Shown here piece by piece: positions 6,349 through 8,334 of a DNA stretch of 8,334 bases. The position numbers were made by a program, and so were the translations under genes. The stretch's first letter is position 1; every line of letters begins with the position of its first letter. The DNA lies in assembly GCA_903889605.1 (NCBI GenBank), contig CAISYK010001033.1:1-8334 (forward strand), read 5' to 3'. This DNA comes from an uncultured Bacteroidota bacterium. Its GTDB lineage: Bacteria > Bacteroidota > Bacteroidia > 2-12-FULL-35-15. The notes beneath the pieces were generated by a model. The model ran no database searches. It had not been told where the DNA came from and saw only the letters and a program-made list of their open reading frames with translations.

Positions 6349-8334
6349 TCAGAAAAGTTTTGCTTTAATAATTTCAAGATTATTTAAAATGCTTTGTTCA
6401 GAAGCTGTATCATTTGTAATTTTTAATTCTTTAATTAATCCATTGAAAGGATTGCTTTGCCCCAATTTATTGCCAATGGTTAACGGAGTATCGAAATTTT
6501 TTATCGTGAACTCAGCTTTCGATGAATAAAGCAGCTGTCCATTATTAAAAATTTTCACATACTCTCTGCTGACTATTATTACGATGTAATTCCATTGATT
6601 TTCATTCAGCTTAAAAACAGGCGATTGACACCATGTTTTTCCTCCTCCATATTCAAAAATGTATTGATTCTGACAAGTATCCTTCTGTCTGATTGATATT
6701 CCACGAGGCCCTATAATTTCATTGGCATTGCTTAATAATGAGGTGTTAATAACCTGAGCTGAATATGGCTTTACTATCATTTCTATAGTGAAATTTTCAG
6801 GCAATGCAATAGGCGCAAGATCTATTCCATTATAGCCTAAATTACTGTTTATTCCAATGTGAAGGATTGAATTACTTTTCGATGGTAAAATATATTCAAC
6901 TTTTTCATTACTAATAACTGTATAGCCATTTTCTGTTACTATTTTATTATACTTTATTTTAGTGAGTAAATCCGATACATCGCCTAAATTGTTAATGACT
7001 AAATAATAATTTTTGTCAAGTAATTTTTGAAGGAAATCAGCCAAGTCATTATTTAAAATCCAGGCTACACATGGCTGATAGTAGCCTTGAGGAATATAAT
7101 TGCCGTAATAATATAATAAAAAATCGTTGTTTTGATTAAGGAAATAAACATTTTTACTATTATTAGTAAGTTTATTAATTGTGGAAAAGTCACCAGCCTT
7201 AGGTGAATTAGTTAAAGGATAATTAAATTGAGATTTTTTAAAATTATTATATTGTATTTTAAGCTTACCGCTTATTCCTTCTGAGTAAAAATAGCAGGAG
7301 CCAATAATGAACAAGAATGGTAAACTTGAAATAGTCAAATTTTTGAAATCAAATTTTAATTTTGAATTATTGCTGGGTTGTAAATTGTTTTCAGAAGAAT
7401 TATTTTTTGAATCTGCATGCTGTATAGATTTATCATAACTCAGCAGGTCAAAAAATAAAAATAATGTGAGAATAAGCAATCCTGAAATATTTAAAATATT
7501 ATGTTCGTGGCTTCGCCCAAAAAAATACAAGGAATTTCCTATAGCCAAAAATATAATGAACATGCCTACAGTGAAATATTGTGTGCCTAATGAATTCTTA
7601 AATTTAAAAAGTAAAACGAAAGCCAGACTAAATAATATCGGTATGTACCAATAGAATGAATCATTTGATATCTGCATCATTCCTATGCCGATTTTTTGGT
7701 ATAGAACAGCACTTTCCGGAGCGAACCCTTTAAATAATAAAATGCTTATAATGAAAGAACCTGCAATAATTAAAATATTTTTAAAATTGAGTGCTAGGTG
7801 TTTTAGTAAAATAGTTTTGAAAGAAATGAAATTAAATTGTTTGTTAATTATCAGTTGAATAAATTCTATGCAAAAAAGTGTAAATACAAGTTCGTAATAA
7901 GAAATTAGATAGATAAGGCCAAAATTTTTATGCACAACTATTAATATACCAAGAAAGGCAGCTGTAATCCAATGGTAAAAACCTTTGAAATAAACCAATA
8001 ATAATATAACCATCCATAAATCTAATCTCAAAGGGGTAACTTGAAAAATAGCCACGGGGTCATGCATGAGGGAATAGTACCGGATAATTAATAATGAAAT
8101 AAGCAGTAAAAAAGCAAGTTTTTTATTGTGGAAAAATTTTTTGGCGAAAATAACTGCTCCAATGAAAAACATAAAATAAGAAAGCTGGCCGAGAATTTGA
8201 AATTTGTTAAGATCAAGATTCAGCTTCATCCATAATGCAGCTAATAACGAGAGAAATAGATCATACTGAAAATAGATTTCTGAAAGAGGGAATCCTTGTA
8301 ATATTTTCAAGCCGGGGGCTAAAATGTAAGAATA
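6349..8334 (-). CDS. Polytopic membrane protein (GT-C-like) with C-terminal LamG/concanavalin-like domain, 5' partial
   Basis: There are 661 codons in the window and the frame is open to the right edge. A TTG at 8310 is not the start, because the eight codons before it (YSYILAPG) read smoothly into LKILQGFPLSEIYFQYD, so the N-terminus lies outside. Residues 1 to about 300 hold many hydrophobic helices, and another (SSLPFLFIIGSCYFYSEG) follows a polar Asn/Ser-rich loop. The PGLKILQG...YFQYD pattern resembles integral-membrane glycosyltransferase-like proteins, but I cannot assign a family. After a soluble segment, residues 481-661 (6352-6894) look like a LamG/jelly-roll domain: FTIEMIVKP, WNYIVIIVSREYVKIFNNGQLLYSS, PLTIGN, FNGLIKELKI. 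Two Cys (about 554 and 569) could form a disulphide outside the cytoplasm. The domain may bind glycan. This is possibly a transferase with its own carbohydrate-binding module. The gene is certain, the LamG-like domain likely, the enzymatic role a guess. Confidence 0.7.
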   Translation of the reverse strand, partial: YSYILAPGLKILQGFPLSEIYFQYDLFLSLLAALWMKLNLDLNKFQILGQLSYFMFFIGAVIFAKKFFHNKKLAFLLLISLLIIRYYSLMHDPVAIFQVTPLRLDLWMVILLLVYFKGFYHWITAAFLGILIVVHKNFGLIYLISYYELVFTLFCIEFIQLIINKQFNFISFKTILLKHLALNFKNILIIAGSFIISILLFKGFAPESAVLYQKIGIGMMQISNDSFYWYIPILFSLAFVLLFKFKNSLGTQYFTVGMFIIFLAIGNSLYFFGRSHEHNILNISGLLILTLFLFFDLLSYDKSIQHADSKNNSSENNLQPSNNSKLKFDFKNLTISSLPFLFIIGSCYFYSEGISGKLKIQYNNFKKSQFNYPLTNSPKAGDFSTINKLTNNSKNVYFLNQNNDFLLYYYGNYIPQGYYQPCVAWILNNDLADFLQKLLDKNYYLVINNLGDVSDLLTKIKYNKIVTENGYTVISNEKVEYILPSKSNSILHIGINSNLGYNGIDLAPIALPENFTIEMIVKPYSAQVINTSLLSNANEIIGPRGISIRQKDTCQNQYIFEYGGGKTWCQSPVFKLNENQWNYIVIIVSREYVKIFNNGQLLYSSKAEFTIKNFDTPLTIGNKLGQSNPFNGLIKELKITNDTASEQSILNNLEIIKAKLF

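Noticed and set aside
6326..6529. Small plus-strand open frame over the end of the LamG-domain gene, and a similar one at 7466-7654
   Set aside because: Both are antisense to a convincing coding sequence and show no protein features of their own.
8288..8310. TTG at 8310 as start of the minus-strand membrane protein
   Set aside because: The upstream in-frame codons continue open to the edge and form a coherent motif with the following residues, so the gene is truncated by the window.

Overview
The window is AT-rich DNA from a Gram-negative bacterium. Outer-membrane and periplasmic proteins are encoded, no start codon is preceded by a convincing Shine-Dalgarno sequence, and the largest intergenic region carries palindromic repeats with the core TTCTCGACTCCGCTCGAA. 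This is most consistent with the Bacteroidota/Ignavibacteriota group. That placement is inference: there is no rRNA or universal marker here.

Layout: positions 1-162 (+) are the last 53 codons of an unidentified gene. Positions 217-2835 (+) encode a secreted 872-residue protein with a signal peptide, a 156-residue lysine-rich hexapeptide repeat and a C-terminal half that looks like a large outer-membrane beta-barrel ending in Phe. Two bases later, 2838-3764 (+) encodes a secreted c-type cytochrome with nine predicted haem sites, seven CXXCH and two CX3CH. A strong intrinsic terminator at 3884-3922 closes this unit. Positions 3923-4580 hold no gene: a 136-bp nested palindrome that looks like a miniature mobile element, then about 270 bp of imperfect hairpins and repeats, then an AT-rich leader. 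Positions 4581-6242 (+) encode a family 39-type (GT-C fold) membrane glycosyltransferase. Facing it, 6349-8334 (-) is the 3' part of a polytopic membrane protein with a C-terminal LamG/concanavalin-like domain. It runs off the right edge.

The most interesting unit is the coupled barrel-plus-cytochrome pair. Size, order and haem count resemble porin-cytochrome conduits (MtrA/MtrB-like) that carry electrons across the outer membrane. The lysine-rich repeat in front of the barrel, the predicted beta-rich insert within it and the two CX3CH haems would make it an unusual version. Function is inferred from architecture, not from recognised close homology. The two membrane proteins on the right probably belong to cell-surface glycan or glycolipid synthesis and have no visible link to the cytochrome unit.
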